DNA from: CAJJDF01 sp965657945
Lineage (GTDB): Bacteria; Bacteroidota; Bacteroidia; Flavobacteriales_D; CAJJDF01
Assembly: GCA_965657945.1 (NCBI GenBank)
Contig: CBFHPW010000011.1
Location: forward strand, 1 to 64,000
DNA: 64,000 nucleotides
Direction of reading: 5' to 3'
Shown: one piece after another, positions 33,683-43,449 of the stretch
Numbering within the stretch: position 1 is the first letter of the stretch
How the letters are laid out: every line of letters starts with the position of its first letter
Made by a program: the position numbers and the translations under genes
Notes under the pieces: generated by a model
Seen by the model: only the letters and a program-made list of their open reading frames with translations
Told to the model about the DNA's origin: nothing
Database searches by the model: none

Positions 33683-35141
33683 AGAAATTTTTGCTTCTAG
33701 AAACCTAAAAAATTCCGTTTGGAATTTGATTGAAGTTTTGCTTGGTCCAGCTATATTGTTTGTGTCAATACCTATCTTTTTAGCTCAACTTGGAGCCGAA
33801 GATTACGGAGTTTGGATGTTGGTCAATTCCATAGTCATTGTGATGCAAGCTTTTAATCTAGGATTGAATTTTTCTACATACAAACATGTGTCTGTGGCAA
33901 TAGCTAATAAGGATAATAAACAGATAGAGAATACACTGAACACGAACTTGTCGTTTACTCTACTCATTTTGTTAGCCAGCCTAGTGGTGGCTAGTGTTCT
34001 TTGTTTAGGTATTTATTATTGGAATTGGTTTATCGAAAATCCATCCGTAAAGTCTAAGCTAATTGTTTCAATTTTTATTGGAATGATTATACTGTTTGGC
34101 AAATTAACAGAACAAATTCTGTACAGTGTTTACAGGGCCTTCGAAGACTTTAAGTACGTCACAATCCTATCTATTGTATTGAAATTGATAACAGTTTTGG
34201 GAAACGTCCTTATAGCAATTTACACTCAGAACGTTGTTTATGTTTTGGCATTTTCGGCACTTGTAACGTTGTTGGGAATTATTGGAAATTACCAGCTTTT
34301 ATTCCGTTTTATTCCAGGATATAGATTTTTTTTTAGATTAAATAAAGCCCTTGTTAGGCACGAAATCAGTTATTCCCTGTTTATATGGGTTCAGAGTATT
34401 TTTATTATCATCGTCTATCAAGGAGATAGATTGTTGGTCTCATATAAATTCGGATTGGCAGCTCTTTCTTTTTACGCTATTGTTGCTACACTTTTTAATC
34501 ACATTCACATGGCTTTTGGTGCCATGACATCATGGATTTTTCCACAAGTGGCAAAGAATAAGGAGGACAAACAGTTTGTTTTTGATTTATATCTTCGTAC
34601 TCGCAATGTTTCTGTAGTTCTATCTATTTTTTTACTTGCTGTGTTTTGTCTCATTTCGGAATCTTTGTTTGTCCTCTGGTTGGGAGAGACTAATTATTCT
34701 CAAATAGCAGAGTACGTAAAATGGTTCTCGGTCTTTGAGTTTTTCTTAATTTTTTCAAATATTCCTATTTTGTTTCTAAACGCTTCGGGTCATGAAAAAT
34801 TGGGATTGAGGCTTGTCATTATTTTTACCACTATCAATTTTATGGGAATCCTTACAGGTTTGTTTTTGTATCATTCACTTCAGGCTTTGGTTATTTCAAT
34901 TGCAGTTTCCATTATTCCGGGTATGTTTGTCTTGCATTACTCTATTTCTAAGAAATTCGAAACTGTGAAAATGAGCATTCTTAAACTTGCTTTACTGTTT
35001 TTACCCTCTATTTTTGGAAGTGGAATCGCAATTTTTGATACCATGGAATTCAAACTAAGTTGTTTTGTATTGTGTTTGTTTAGTTTGTACTGGGTTTATT
35101 TCAAGCAACAAAAAACAAGCTTTAAAATTCTGATAGAATGA
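33672..35141 (+). CDS. Polysaccharide flippase, Wzx-like
   Basis: This 489-residue protein with 12-14 membrane spans belongs to the polysaccharide transporter branch of the MOP superfamily. The N-terminal SVWNLIEVLLGPAILFVSIP and LGAEDYGVWMLVNSI follow the usual pattern, and the YQGDRLLVSYKFG segment near residue 250 is also typical. It would flip undecaprenyl-linked sugar units across the inner membrane. It overlaps the chain-length gene upstream by 11 bases and the polymerase gene downstream by four. Confidence 0.88.
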   Translation: MKYKEIFASRNLKNSVWNLIEVLLGPAILFVSIPIFLAQLGAEDYGVWMLVNSIVIVMQAFNLGLNFSTYKHVSVAIANKDNKQIENTLNTNLSFTLLILLASLVVASVLCLGIYYWNWFIENPSVKSKLIVSIFIGMIILFGKLTEQILYSVYRAFEDFKYVTILSIVLKLITVLGNVLIAIYTQNVVYVLAFSALVTLLGIIGNYQLLFRFIPGYRFFFRLNKALVRHEISYSLFIWVQSIFIIIVYQGDRLLVSYKFGLAALSFYAIVATLFNHIHMAFGAMTSWIFPQVAKNKEDKQFVFDLYLRTRNVSVVLSIFLLAVFCLISESLFVLWLGETNYSQIAEYVKWFSVFEFFLIFSNIPILFLNASGHEKLGLRLVIIFTTINFMGILTGLFLYHSLQALVISIAVSIIPGMFVLHYSISKKFETVKMSILKLALLFLPSIFGSGIAIFDTMEFKLSCFVLCLFSLYWVYFKQQKTSFKILIE

Positions 35142-36343
35142 AAAAAATCCTCAATTCTTCTTTCGGAATTATTGTGCTCATTTTCTTTTTCAATGGGTTA
35201 ATTCCTTATGGACTAGAGTTTTCAATAGTTTTGGCTCCGTTTTTTTTCTACTATTTAGTGAAATCAAAAACGCTCGTACATCTTTTTATTCCTATATATT
35301 TTTTGTTGGTTTATTCTTTGATTCATTTATTTAATGGAGTTGTTGTCAAAGATTTTTTAGTTTCTTCACTTGTTTTGTTTAGCATATTACTTGTGTTGGC
35401 CACTTTTTTTGATTTTTATAAAAAAACGAGTGATATAGATAACATAATAAAAAAGCTCACTCAAGTCAATTTTGTATTTACTCTGTTAGCTCTTCTTTCC
35501 TTGTCTTTGGATATTGGAGTTTCGTTATTTTGGTACTTAGAGCCATTCACTGCTGGATATAAAACCATTCCAAGGCTCAAGTTATTTGAGCTCGAAGCTT
35601 CTCATTATTCATTTTTATTGCTACCTCTTTTTTTCTATTATTTCTTTCAAGTTCTTAAGAGTTGGAACATTCACACGTTTTTATTATTACTCTCAGTTGT
35701 CTTTAGTCTAGTTTTTTCCTTTTCACTAGGTGTATTGGCTGTTATCTTCATATCAATTTTGGTTGTGTTTATCTCTTATTCTTGGCGTTTTTTTCAATTC
35801 AAACCAACTAGAATTTCATTGATAGGGATTATTTCCCTTTCTTTTCTTGGGTTTATGGTTTTGTTTTTAGTTTTTCCAGAGAATCCTTTGTCTTTCAGGA
35901 TCAATAATTTATTTGAGGGAGAAGATACATCGGGTAGGGGAAGAACCTATGAAGCCATGGAAATTGGATGGAATGTTTTGATTCAGAACAATCCACTATT
36001 TGGAATTGGATTAGGTCAATTTAAAATTGTTGGGAGAGAAGCTTTAATCTATTACTATAAATTTGCCAATATGCCTCTGGTTGCTAGATTACCCAATTCA
36101 ATGGCCGAAACACTTGTTGTCTATGGTGTAGTGGGTTTCAGTCTAAAGATTCTTATTCAAATCGGACTTTTTATCCGATTCAAAGTGTATCAGAATTTAT
36201 TTCAATTTAGTCTCTTTGTCAGTCTGTTTGTTTATCAGTTTACTGGCAGTTATTTATTCAACGAAATGGAATACATATTCTGGATTATGGTGTTTTTTCC
36301 AAAATTGAGTCAGTTTCATAACTCTAATTATTTTGTAAAATGA
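35138..36343 (+). CDS. O-antigen/polysaccharide polymerase, Wzy-like
   Basis: This very hydrophobic 401-residue protein has about ten spans and a periplasmic loop containing FEGEDTSGRGRTYEAMEIG followed by NPLFGIGLGQF, the hallmark of the Wzy_C family. It probably joins repeat units of the surface polysaccharide in the periplasm. Start and stop both overlap the neighbouring genes by ATGA, so translation is coupled. Confidence 0.82.
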   Translation: MKKILNSSFGIIVLIFFFNGLIPYGLEFSIVLAPFFFYYLVKSKTLVHLFIPIYFLLVYSLIHLFNGVVVKDFLVSSLVLFSILLVLATFFDFYKKTSDIDNIIKKLTQVNFVFTLLALLSLSLDIGVSLFWYLEPFTAGYKTIPRLKLFELEASHYSFLLLPLFFYYFFQVLKSWNIHTFLLLLSVVFSLVFSFSLGVLAVIFISILVVFISYSWRFFQFKPTRISLIGIISLSFLGFMVLFLVFPENPLSFRINNLFEGEDTSGRGRTYEAMEIGWNVLIQNNPLFGIGLGQFKIVGREALIYYYKFANMPLVARLPNSMAETLVVYGVVGFSLKILIQIGLFIRFKVYQNLFQFSLFVSLFVYQFTGSYLFNEMEYIFWIMVFFPKLSQFHNSNYFVK

Positions 36344-37422
36344 AAGTTCTATTTGTAAGTAGATCCACAATTTTTTCGGTTCCTGGAGGGGATACTGTCC
36401 AAATGAATAATACCGCCAAGGAACTAAATAAACTAGGAGTAGATGTGACAATTTGGAACAATGGAGAGACTTTGAATTATGAGTCATATGATATGATTCA
36501 TTTCTTTAACCTGACTCGTCCTGCTGCAATTTTATATCATACTAGCAAGTGCAACCTTCCTTATGTGGTGTCCACAATATTTGTACAATATGATTTTTAT
36601 AAAACAATTAAACCGTGGTCGGCAATGGGATTGGCCACACGTATTTTTGGTCTAGATGGAATTGAATACCTAAAAACTACTGCTAAATATTTTCTGGGAA
36701 AAGAAAAACTACACTACCTGCCTTTTTTGATAAAGGGACAAAGAAAGTCAATTCAAGCCGTTTTGTCCGGAGCAGCAGCAATTTTACCCAATTCACAAAG
36801 TGAATCGAGGAGAGTGTATGAATGTTATGGGATAAAAACCGAAGAATTTATAGTTCCCAATGGAATAGATTTTGAAAAGTTTAAAATGAAACTAAAGGTG
36901 AACAGAGTTCGAAATCAATTGCTATGTGTTGGGCAAATAGAACCAAGAAAAAATCAACTAAACTTAATTAAAGCAGTTGAAAAATTAGACGTATCACTCA
37001 TTATTATAGGAGATTCTGCACCCAATCACTTGTCTTATTTAAAAGCTTGCAAAGCCCTTTCTTCTCATAAAGTTCAATATATACCGCGTATTTCACAAGA
37101 AGAATTAGTTGGCTATTATGCCTCGTCCTCTGTCCATGTTCTTCCAAGTTGGTTCGAAACTACTGGGTTGTCATCTCTTGAGGCAGCCTATTTAGGATGT
37201 AAAATTGTAGTTTCTCCTAATGGTGACACACAAGATTACTTTGGAGAATATGCCAACTATTGCGATCCTGGCTCTGTAAGTTCCATCCAGAACGCTATAG
37301 AAACTGCTTTAGAATCTTCCCATTCTAAAAAGCTACAAGATAGAATTTTACAGGATTTCAATTGGAAAGAGGCAGCCAAAAAGACAAAACTATGTTACGA
37401 ATCGATAAGCAATAACAAATGA
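36340..37422 (+). CDS. Family 4-type glycosyltransferase
   Basis: This 360-residue GT-B fold glycosyltransferase has the N-terminal VPGGDTVQMNNTAKELNKLG, the mid-protein VGQIEPRKNQ and the nucleotide-sugar site FETTGLSSLEAAYLGC with its E-x7-E pair. It adds one sugar to the lipid-linked repeat unit at the cytoplasmic face. The donor sugar cannot be told from sequence. It is coupled by ATGA to the genes on both sides. Confidence 0.9.
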   Translation: MKVLFVSRSTIFSVPGGDTVQMNNTAKELNKLGVDVTIWNNGETLNYESYDMIHFFNLTRPAAILYHTSKCNLPYVVSTIFVQYDFYKTIKPWSAMGLATRIFGLDGIEYLKTTAKYFLGKEKLHYLPFLIKGQRKSIQAVLSGAAAILPNSQSESRRVYECYGIKTEEFIVPNGIDFEKFKMKLKVNRVRNQLLCVGQIEPRKNQLNLIKAVEKLDVSLIIIGDSAPNHLSYLKACKALSSHKVQYIPRISQEELVGYYASSSVHVLPSWFETTGLSSLEAAYLGCKIVVSPNGDTQDYFGEYANYCDPGSVSSIQNAIETALESSHSKKLQDRILQDFNWKEAAKKTKLCYESISNNK

Positions 37423-38489
37423 GGATTGGAATACTAGGCACGAGAGGAATACCAAATGAATACGGTGGTTTTGAGCAATTTGCGATGCATTTTGCCGAAT
37501 ACTTGGTAAAAGAAGGAATGGAAGTAGTTGTTTATAATTCTAGTAATCATCCTTATAAAAAAGAACAATGGAGAGGAGTAGAAATAGTTAGTTGTTTTGA
37601 TCCCGAACCTAAAATTGGGTCGGCAGGTCAGTTTATCTATGACCTGAATTCTATTTTAAACGCAAGAAAACAAAAGCTTGATATTCTATTTCAAATGGGA
37701 TATACAAGTAGTTCCATTTGGGGGTTTTTGTTTCCAAAACATACCAAAGTGATAACCAACATGGACGGACAGGAATGGAAGCGATCAAAGTACAGCAGTT
37801 TGGTTCAGAAGTTTTTGAAACGAGCAGAAAAGTGGGCTGTTCGGCAGAGTGATGAATTAATTTCGGATTCTCGCGGAATTCAGGATTATTTATTGAATAC
37901 TTATCAGGTCAAGTCACATTTTATTGCTTATGGAGCCAATGAAATTCAAGACTTTGACCCTTCGGTATTAGAAAAATATGAGTTGAATAAAAGTTGTTAT
38001 AATCTATTGATAGCTAGGCTAGAACCAGAGAACAATGTTGAAACTGTTATCAAGGGTCACAGCCTTGGAAAGTTCAAAAGACTTGTCATTATTGGTAGTT
38101 TAGAAACAAAACATGGCCAGTATTTGAAGCAAAAATACGGCAAGGAGGTTACATTTTTAGGGTCAAATTATAACTTTAGTGAGTTGAATTCATTGCGGCA
38201 TTTTTCTGATTATTACTTCCATGGACATTCTGTGGGAGGTACCAATCCTTCTCTCCTAGAGGCCATGGCCTGCGGTTGTTCTATTATCGCTCACAGCAAT
38301 CCATTTAATAGAGATGTGCTGGAAAACAACGCCTTTTATTTTAATTCGCCCGAGGATATAAAGACTATTTTGTCAAAAGACAATTCTTTTCCAGATTCAT
38401 CCATCCTAAATAATCTCAAAAAGATTCGAACTATTTATAGCTTTTCTTCCATTCATAACTCTCTCAAAAAACTGATTGTCAATGAATAA
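37419..38489 (+). CDS. DUF1972-type glycosyltransferase
   Basis: This 356-residue glycosyltransferase has the DUF1972 N-terminal block MRIGILGTRGIPNEYGGFEQ and a second half with ARLEPENNVETVIKG and HSVGGTNPSLLEAMACG. DUF1972 proteins are often annotated as rhamnosyltransferases; that specificity is not proven here. It overlaps the upstream gene by four bases and the downstream fusion gene by eight. Confidence 0.9.
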   Translation: MRIGILGTRGIPNEYGGFEQFAMHFAEYLVKEGMEVVVYNSSNHPYKKEQWRGVEIVSCFDPEPKIGSAGQFIYDLNSILNARKQKLDILFQMGYTSSSIWGFLFPKHTKVITNMDGQEWKRSKYSSLVQKFLKRAEKWAVRQSDELISDSRGIQDYLLNTYQVKSHFIAYGANEIQDFDPSVLEKYELNKSCYNLLIARLEPENNVETVIKGHSLGKFKRLVIIGSLETKHGQYLKQKYGKEVTFLGSNYNFSELNSLRHFSDYYFHGHSVGGTNPSLLEAMACGCSIIAHSNPFNRDVLENNAFYFNSPEDIKTILSKDNSFPDSSILNNLKKIRTIYSFSSIHNSLKKLIVNE

Positions 38490-40296
38490 AATTGGCTTAA
38501 ATAGAAATTTTGTTAGCTCTATTCTGTCTTTTTTGGTGGTATTTAGTTTGGTGTTTCCCTCAGAATACAATGCTTTGGCTATTTATATGTTTTGTGGTTT
38601 TTCTTTGTTTTATATGATTAAGGAAAAGTCATTCAAGTGGAGAAACACCTTTGTTGTTCTTTCATTGCTGTTCTTTTTTCTGCACTTCCTCTATCTTTTT
38701 TTTGATGACAATAGAGCTATGACTGGATTTGAAATTGAGAAAAAGCTGGGTTTTTTGGTACTGCCATTGTTCTGGTTTAATTTACCGGTTACCGATCCAA
38801 AAAGTGTCGCAAAAATTGCCCTGCGCTGGTTTTCAATTGCCATGTCCTTTTTTGGATTGTTTCTTTTGTCTTATGCACTTATAGACTCCAATTATTTAGA
38901 AACAACAGGCTCATTTTTTTACCATAATTTTGTACAGGTATTTGAGGGCAATGCCATATATTATTCCCTGTTATTTTTAGTTTCTCTGCTCGTATTGATA
39001 GAGGGTAATCGTGAACACCCCTCCGTACTTGCATTTATTTCTATAGCCTTTCAGTCATTCGTACTTGTGTTACTTTCTTCTAAGTTGTTTGTGCTAATTC
39101 TTTCCATTATATTGTTGTATGCGGGATTTACCAGTAAGAGAAAAGTGAGTGTTGTTTTAGTTTCTTTCTGTTTGATTGGCGGTCTATTTTTTGCGAACCA
39201 AAACTCTGTCCTTAACCGGTTCAAGGAAATTGATGTCAATTCTTTTTTTGCTTTGAGAAATGAGATTCACCCAGGTACCAAATTTGATGGATTTACCCTT
39301 AGAAAAGAATTATGGAATATCGGTCTTGAGGTGGTAGAAAACGGTAACTACTCTCTTTTCTTTGGGGTCGGTCCGGGAGATGCTCAGGATGAGATAAACA
39401 AAAAGTTAGTGGAAAAGAATTTTTACCTAGGGAACGAAAAATATTCCAACAAGGGATACTACAATTACAATAGTCACAGCCAATACATTCAATCGTTAGT
39501 CGAGACAGGATTCTTCGGGCTTTCCATTCTGTTATTAATGTTTTTGTTTTTTTTTCAAAATGGATTCTCATCAGCCAATAGATTGCTAGTTTTATTCAAT
39601 AGTGTTATCATTGTTGCTTTTATGACTGAGAGTTATCTCAATCGGCAAATAGGTATCATATCTTTTTTAGGGTTTAATTGTTTGTTTTTAGAATTGCAAT
39701 CGGTTGAGTATTCCAAGCAATTCAAATCAGCCGTGAAAAGGGCTTTTGATTTGCTTTTTTCGGGCCTTGTTTTGGTGCTTATACTTTCATGGCTTTTGCC
39801 TTTAATGGGACTACTTATTTATATAGACACCAAATCTTTTCCATTATTTGTTCAAAACAGAGTGGGAAAGAATGGCTGTGTTTTCAGGTGTTTTAAAATG
39901 CGAACTATGATTGCCAACACGGAAGCAGATTTTGTTCCTGCGATGAAAGGGGATGTTAGAATTACAAGGTTTGGTAATATTTTACGAAAATTTGCTGTGG
40001 ACGAATTGCCTCAGTTTTTTAATGTATTTTTAGGTCAAATGAGTGTCGTGGGACCACGACCATTAATGGTGAGAGAAGAGAAAGAATGGAATTCAAAAAT
40101 AACGGGCTTTACGGACAGATTAAAGTTAAAACCCGGAATTACTGGGCTTGCACAAGCTCATGGATACAAGGGAATTATCAATCACAAAGCAGACCTCATG
40201 GTGCGCTTTCGATTGGACAAACTCTATTGTAAAAAACAGAGTCTGTGGCTTGATACAAAAATCATAATACGTACAATTATTTATATATTTAACTGA
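38482..40296 (+). CDS. Fusion of Wzy-like membrane domain and initiating sugar-phosphate transferase
   Basis: One uninterrupted frame of 604 residues encodes two normally separate proteins. Residues 1 to about 410 have some ten membrane spans and the polymerase/ligase loop (LRKELWNIGLEVVENG, FFGVGPGDAQDEI, YNSHSQYIQSLVETGFFG). Residues 414-604 form a complete bacterial sugar transferase: a membrane segment after AVKRAFDLLFSG, then FKMRTM, GDVRITRFGNILRKFAVDEL, MSVVGPRPL and KPGITGLAQ. The second half would start glycan assembly by moving a sugar phosphate to undecaprenyl phosphate. ATG 38482 is preferred to TTG 38476. No stop or frameshift lies at the junction, so this is a real fusion in this sequence. 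Confidence 0.88.
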   Translation: MNKIGLNRNFVSSILSFLVVFSLVFPSEYNALAIYMFCGFSLFYMIKEKSFKWRNTFVVLSLLFFFLHFLYLFFDDNRAMTGFEIEKKLGFLVLPLFWFNLPVTDPKSVAKIALRWFSIAMSFFGLFLLSYALIDSNYLETTGSFFYHNFVQVFEGNAIYYSLLFLVSLLVLIEGNREHPSVLAFISIAFQSFVLVLLSSKLFVLILSIILLYAGFTSKRKVSVVLVSFCLIGGLFFANQNSVLNRFKEIDVNSFFALRNEIHPGTKFDGFTLRKELWNIGLEVVENGNYSLFFGVGPGDAQDEINKKLVEKNFYLGNEKYSNKGYYNYNSHSQYIQSLVETGFFGLSILLLMFLFFFQNGFSSANRLLVLFNSVIIVAFMTESYLNRQIGIISFLGFNCLFLELQSVEYSKQFKSAVKRAFDLLFSGLVLVLILSWLLPLMGLLIYIDTKSFPLFVQNRVGKNGCVFRCFKMRTMIANTEADFVPAMKGDVRITRFGNILRKFAVDELPQFFNVFLGQMSVVGPRPLMVREEKEWNSKITGFTDRLKLKPGITGLAQAHGYKGIINHKADLMVRFRLDKLYCKKQSLWLDTKIIIRTIIYIFN

Positions 40297-40297
40297 A

Positions 40298-41185
40298 TTG
40301 ACTAGTCGAAACCCTATACAGAATCAGATTATCAAGGTGTTGACCTATTTCGACTACTTTAAGTTTCCTCTTGAAATCGAAGAGATTATAAAGTTTATTG
40401 AACTACCAATTTCGGAAAAGAAACTGGAACATGAGCTCAAATGTCTAGTGGATTCTTGCCAAGTTTTTTGTTATAAATCCTGCTACTTGTTGGTTGCAGA
40501 ACCGGAACGAGTAGAAAGAAAAATATTAGGTAGAAAAAAGGCCGGAAAAAGAATGAAAAGAGCAAATATTATTGCGCTTATCATTATGAGTTTTCCATTT
40601 ATCAGAATGGTTTCTATTTCGGGATCGCTTTCAAAGGGATATGCCGATAAATCTACTGATATAGATTTTTTTATTGTGACCACTGAAAATCAATTGTGGA
40701 CTGCCAGAACTTTGCTTCATATTCTGAAAAAAATTAGTTTTTTGTTCAGGCTAGAGCATAGCTTTTGTATGAATTATTTTCTTTCAGAAAAACATCTTCT
40801 TATTGAAGAACAAAATTACTTCACAGCAGTTGAATTAGCCACATTAATACCCAAAAAGGGAAAGTCCAAATATAGGGATTTGATGGACGCGAACGACTGG
40901 ATATATCAGTATTTACCAAATTTTGAAACCAAAACTATTCAGTCGAAAGAGGCTCATCCACGATTTATGAAATTGCTTTTGGAGAAACTTCTCGGATCCA
41001 TTTGGCTAAATAATTATTTAATGAAATATACAGACCAGAGGTGGAGGAATAAATGGAAATCAAAAGGGTATGATCCCAAGGAATATGAGTTAGCATTTAA
41101 GACACAACTTACCGTTTCAAAAAATCACCCAAGCAATTATCAAAAAAAGATTTTGGACCACGTAAATAACAAGCCTCAGTCCTAA
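40298..41185 (+). CDS. Nucleotidyltransferase-fold protein
   Basis: This 295-residue protein has a winged-helix-like N-terminal part (about 1-75, QNQIIKVLTYFDYFKFPLEIEEI) and a minimal nucleotidyltransferase core with SGSLSKGYADKSTDIDFFIV, where Gly109-Ser110 and Asp121-x-Asp123 are the expected metal and nucleotide ligands. The C-terminal half is helical and basic. The start is TTG one base after the fusion-gene stop; no ATG would keep the N-terminal domain. Its substrate is unknown; association with polysaccharide genes suggests a modification step, but this is inference. Confidence 0.75.
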   Translation: MTSRNPIQNQIIKVLTYFDYFKFPLEIEEIIKFIELPISEKKLEHELKCLVDSCQVFCYKSCYLLVAEPERVERKILGRKKAGKRMKRANIIALIIMSFPFIRMVSISGSLSKGYADKSTDIDFFIVTTENQLWTARTLLHILKKISFLFRLEHSFCMNYFLSEKHLLIEEQNYFTAVELATLIPKKGKSKYRDLMDANDWIYQYLPNFETKTIQSKEAHPRFMKLLLEKLLGSIWLNNYLMKYTDQRWRNKWKSKGYDPKEYELAFKTQLTVSKNHPSNYQKKILDHVNNKPQS

Positions 41186-41204
41186 TTGAAAAAAAACTTA
41201 ATGT

Positions 41205-42674
41205 ATGTTAGACGTATTATTCAGTCACAGTTATTATTATAAAATGGATCCAAAACAGTGGCAAACTGGAATGCCTTATCCTCCATTGGGAACCATTTAT
41301 GCTGCAAGTTATGTAAGAGAGAATGATTATTCTGTCGATTTGTTCGATGTTGGTCTCAAGGAGGGTCCAAACGAAATACAGAATGTGATCCAACAAAAAC
41401 GACCAAAATACTTAGTGCTGTATGACGATGGCTTCAATTATTTAACCAAAATGTGCTTAACCAATATGAGGGAAGCTGCGTTTAAGATGATTGAGATTGC
41501 TAAGTCCAAAGGATGTCAAGTGATTGTTTCCAGCTCTGATTCTACTGATCATTTTGATCAATATTTAGGTAAAGGAGCCGATGTAGTGTTGCTCGGAGAA
41601 GGTGAAATTTCATTACTCGAAACGCTCCAAGCTATGGATGAAAACAAACCTTTGGAAACTATCAAAGGAATTGCTTTTAAGTCATTACAAGAAATTCATA
41701 ACAACGGAAGAAGAGAGGTAATAAGAGATTTGGACATCCTTCCGCAGCCAGCCTGGGACCTTATAAATGTGAAAGAGTATAAAGCTGCTTGGACCAGCAA
41801 AATCCCATTTGCGCTAAATGTTGCAACCACCCGCGGCTGCCCTTTCAAATGCAACTGGTGCGCTAAACCAATTTATGGAAATAGATATAATTCCCGCTCT
41901 CCCCAAAGAGTTGTGGATGAGATTGCCTTGTTAGAAAAGGAATATGGAGTTACTAATTTTTGGATGTGTGATGATATATTTGGTCTGAAACCCAATTGGG
42001 TTCAGGAATTTGACAAGCTATTGAAAAAAACAGGACTTCAAATTTCTTATAAAATCCAAAGTCGGGCGGATTTATTGCTCAAAGAAAATTCTATTGACGC
42101 TCTGGTGAGCTCTGGGTTAAAAGAGGTTTGGTTAGGAGCGGAAAGTGGTTCTCAATCTATTTTGGATGCAATGGATAAAGGAACAACGATTGAACAAATT
42201 GAAGAGTCAACCCGACTGCTTCAGAGAAAGGGCGTAAGGGTGGCCTTCTTTATTCAATACGGTTATCTAGGTGAAACAAAAACAGATATAAACAAAACAA
42301 TCGATTTAATAAAACGAGCCAAACCGGATGATATAGGAATTTCAGTTTCTTATCCCTTGCCAGGAACAAAGTTTTACGAAACAGTTAAATCTGAAATGAA
42401 AGAAAAACAAAATTGGACAGACTCGAATGATTTGGCAATGATGTTTTCAGGTTCTTTTAATCAGGAATTTTATAAAAAATTACACAGCTATACTCACAAG
42501 ATTTTTCAAAGGACAAAAGGAATTCAAGCAGTGAAAAAGGTCTTTATAAACCCATTAAAGGCGGATAAATTTCAATTAAAATTAATAGCCAAATTGCCTT
42601 ACTATTTGATTTTGGGAATGAAAGAAGAGAAGGAATTGGCTAAAATGGAGAACAGCAATGAAAACAAATTCTGA
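41205..42674 (+). CDS. B12-binding domain radical SAM protein
   Basis: This 489-residue enzyme has an N-terminal Rossmann-like cobalamin-binding domain (about 1-145, with PYPPLGTIYAASYVRE and DVVLLGEGE) and a radical SAM domain. The iron-sulfur motif is C212-x3-C216-x2-C219 in GCPFKCNWCAKP. A later segment AESGSQSILDAMDKG matches the MiaB/BchE-type group. Members methylate or rearrange unreactive carbons. Here the likely target is a sugar or lipid of the cell surface, judged only from the operon. It overlaps the next methyltransferase gene by 17 bases. Confidence 0.86.
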   Translation: MLDVLFSHSYYYKMDPKQWQTGMPYPPLGTIYAASYVRENDYSVDLFDVGLKEGPNEIQNVIQQKRPKYLVLYDDGFNYLTKMCLTNMREAAFKMIEIAKSKGCQVIVSSSDSTDHFDQYLGKGADVVLLGEGEISLLETLQAMDENKPLETIKGIAFKSLQEIHNNGRREVIRDLDILPQPAWDLINVKEYKAAWTSKIPFALNVATTRGCPFKCNWCAKPIYGNRYNSRSPQRVVDEIALLEKEYGVTNFWMCDDIFGLKPNWVQEFDKLLKKTGLQISYKIQSRADLLLKENSIDALVSSGLKEVWLGAESGSQSILDAMDKGTTIEQIEESTRLLQRKGVRVAFFIQYGYLGETKTDINKTIDLIKRAKPDDIGISVSYPLPGTKFYETVKSEMKEKQNWTDSNDLAMMFSGSFNQEFYKKLHSYTHKIFQRTKGIQAVKKVFINPLKADKFQLKLIAKLPYYLILGMKEEKELAKMENSNENKF

Positions 42675-43446
42675 CCGTGTAGACAAAGGTTTTTCCTCCA
42701 TTTATCAGGAGTATGAAGACTTAAACTTGGGGAATAATAAAACGGTATGGCAACGTAAATTGGTCTATCGTCACTTTCTTTCTTTTGCAAAGAAAGGAGA
42801 AAATATTTTGGAGATAAATGCAGGGTCCGGAATTGACGCTACTTATTTTGTGGAACGAGGTTTTACTGTATTGGCAACTGATTTATCAAAGGGTTCAGAG
42901 TTGTTTTTTCGAAAGAAACTTCTCTCTGATGTTTATCAGGGTAGACTTACTTTCAAGAGACTTTCGTTTGATTCTTTACTCACGTTAAAACCTCAAAAAT
43001 ATAATCATATTTTTTCTAATTTTGGTGGACTTAATTGTGTCGAAAATCCAGGAGAAGTGCTTAATTCTATGGCAGATCTGCTTCACGAAAACGGGAGGGT
43101 TTCAGTCGTTGTAATGCCACGATTATATCCCGGAGAATGGATACTTGGATTGAGAAACAGAAAAAAAGCTTTTCGAAGGATTACTAAAGGACCAATCATG
43201 GCAAATGTAGAAGGTGAAAAAATAGCCGTTTGGTATCATTCTTTGAAAAAATTGAAGGAAGATGTATCACCTAAATATCAGTTTCTGCGAGCAGAAAGTT
43301 TGGGGGTTTTTCTCCCCCAAAATGACGATTTTGGATCTCGAAGACCAAAAATATTTAACTTTATTTTACAAATAAATTTTCTGCTGAAAAGATTCCTTCC
43401 TCCCGGAATAGGGGATTATTACATAGCCACTTTTCAAAAAAAATAA
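42658..43446 (+). CDS. SAM-dependent methyltransferase
   Basis: This 262-residue class-I methyltransferase has a slightly altered motif I (ILEINAGSGIDATYFVERG) and the following acidic strand VLATDLSKG. The post-motif IFSNFGGLNCVENP and VSVVVMPRLYPGEW are also present. Substrate is unknown. It overlaps the radical SAM gene and is followed three bases later by a second methyltransferase gene, which implies that both act in the same pathway. Confidence 0.82.
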   Translation: MKTNSDRVDKGFSSIYQEYEDLNLGNNKTVWQRKLVYRHFLSFAKKGENILEINAGSGIDATYFVERGFTVLATDLSKGSELFFRKKLLSDVYQGRLTFKRLSFDSLLTLKPQKYNHIFSNFGGLNCVENPGEVLNSMADLLHENGRVSVVVMPRLYPGEWILGLRNRKKAFRRITKGPIMANVEGEKIAVWYHSLKKLKEDVSPKYQFLRAESLGVFLPQNDDFGSRRPKIFNFILQINFLLKRFLPPGIGDYYIATFQKK

Positions 43447-43449
43447 TAA

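Noticed and set aside
38482..40296. Frameshift or missed stop creating an artificial fusion
   Set aside because: The frame is open with normal coding composition through the junction near residue 412, and both domains are complete.
42658..42674. Overlap of radical SAM and methyltransferase genes as a sign of a misplaced start
   Set aside because: The overlap is 17 bases, similar to other tight overlaps in this operon, and the methyltransferase needs this start for its N-terminal helix.
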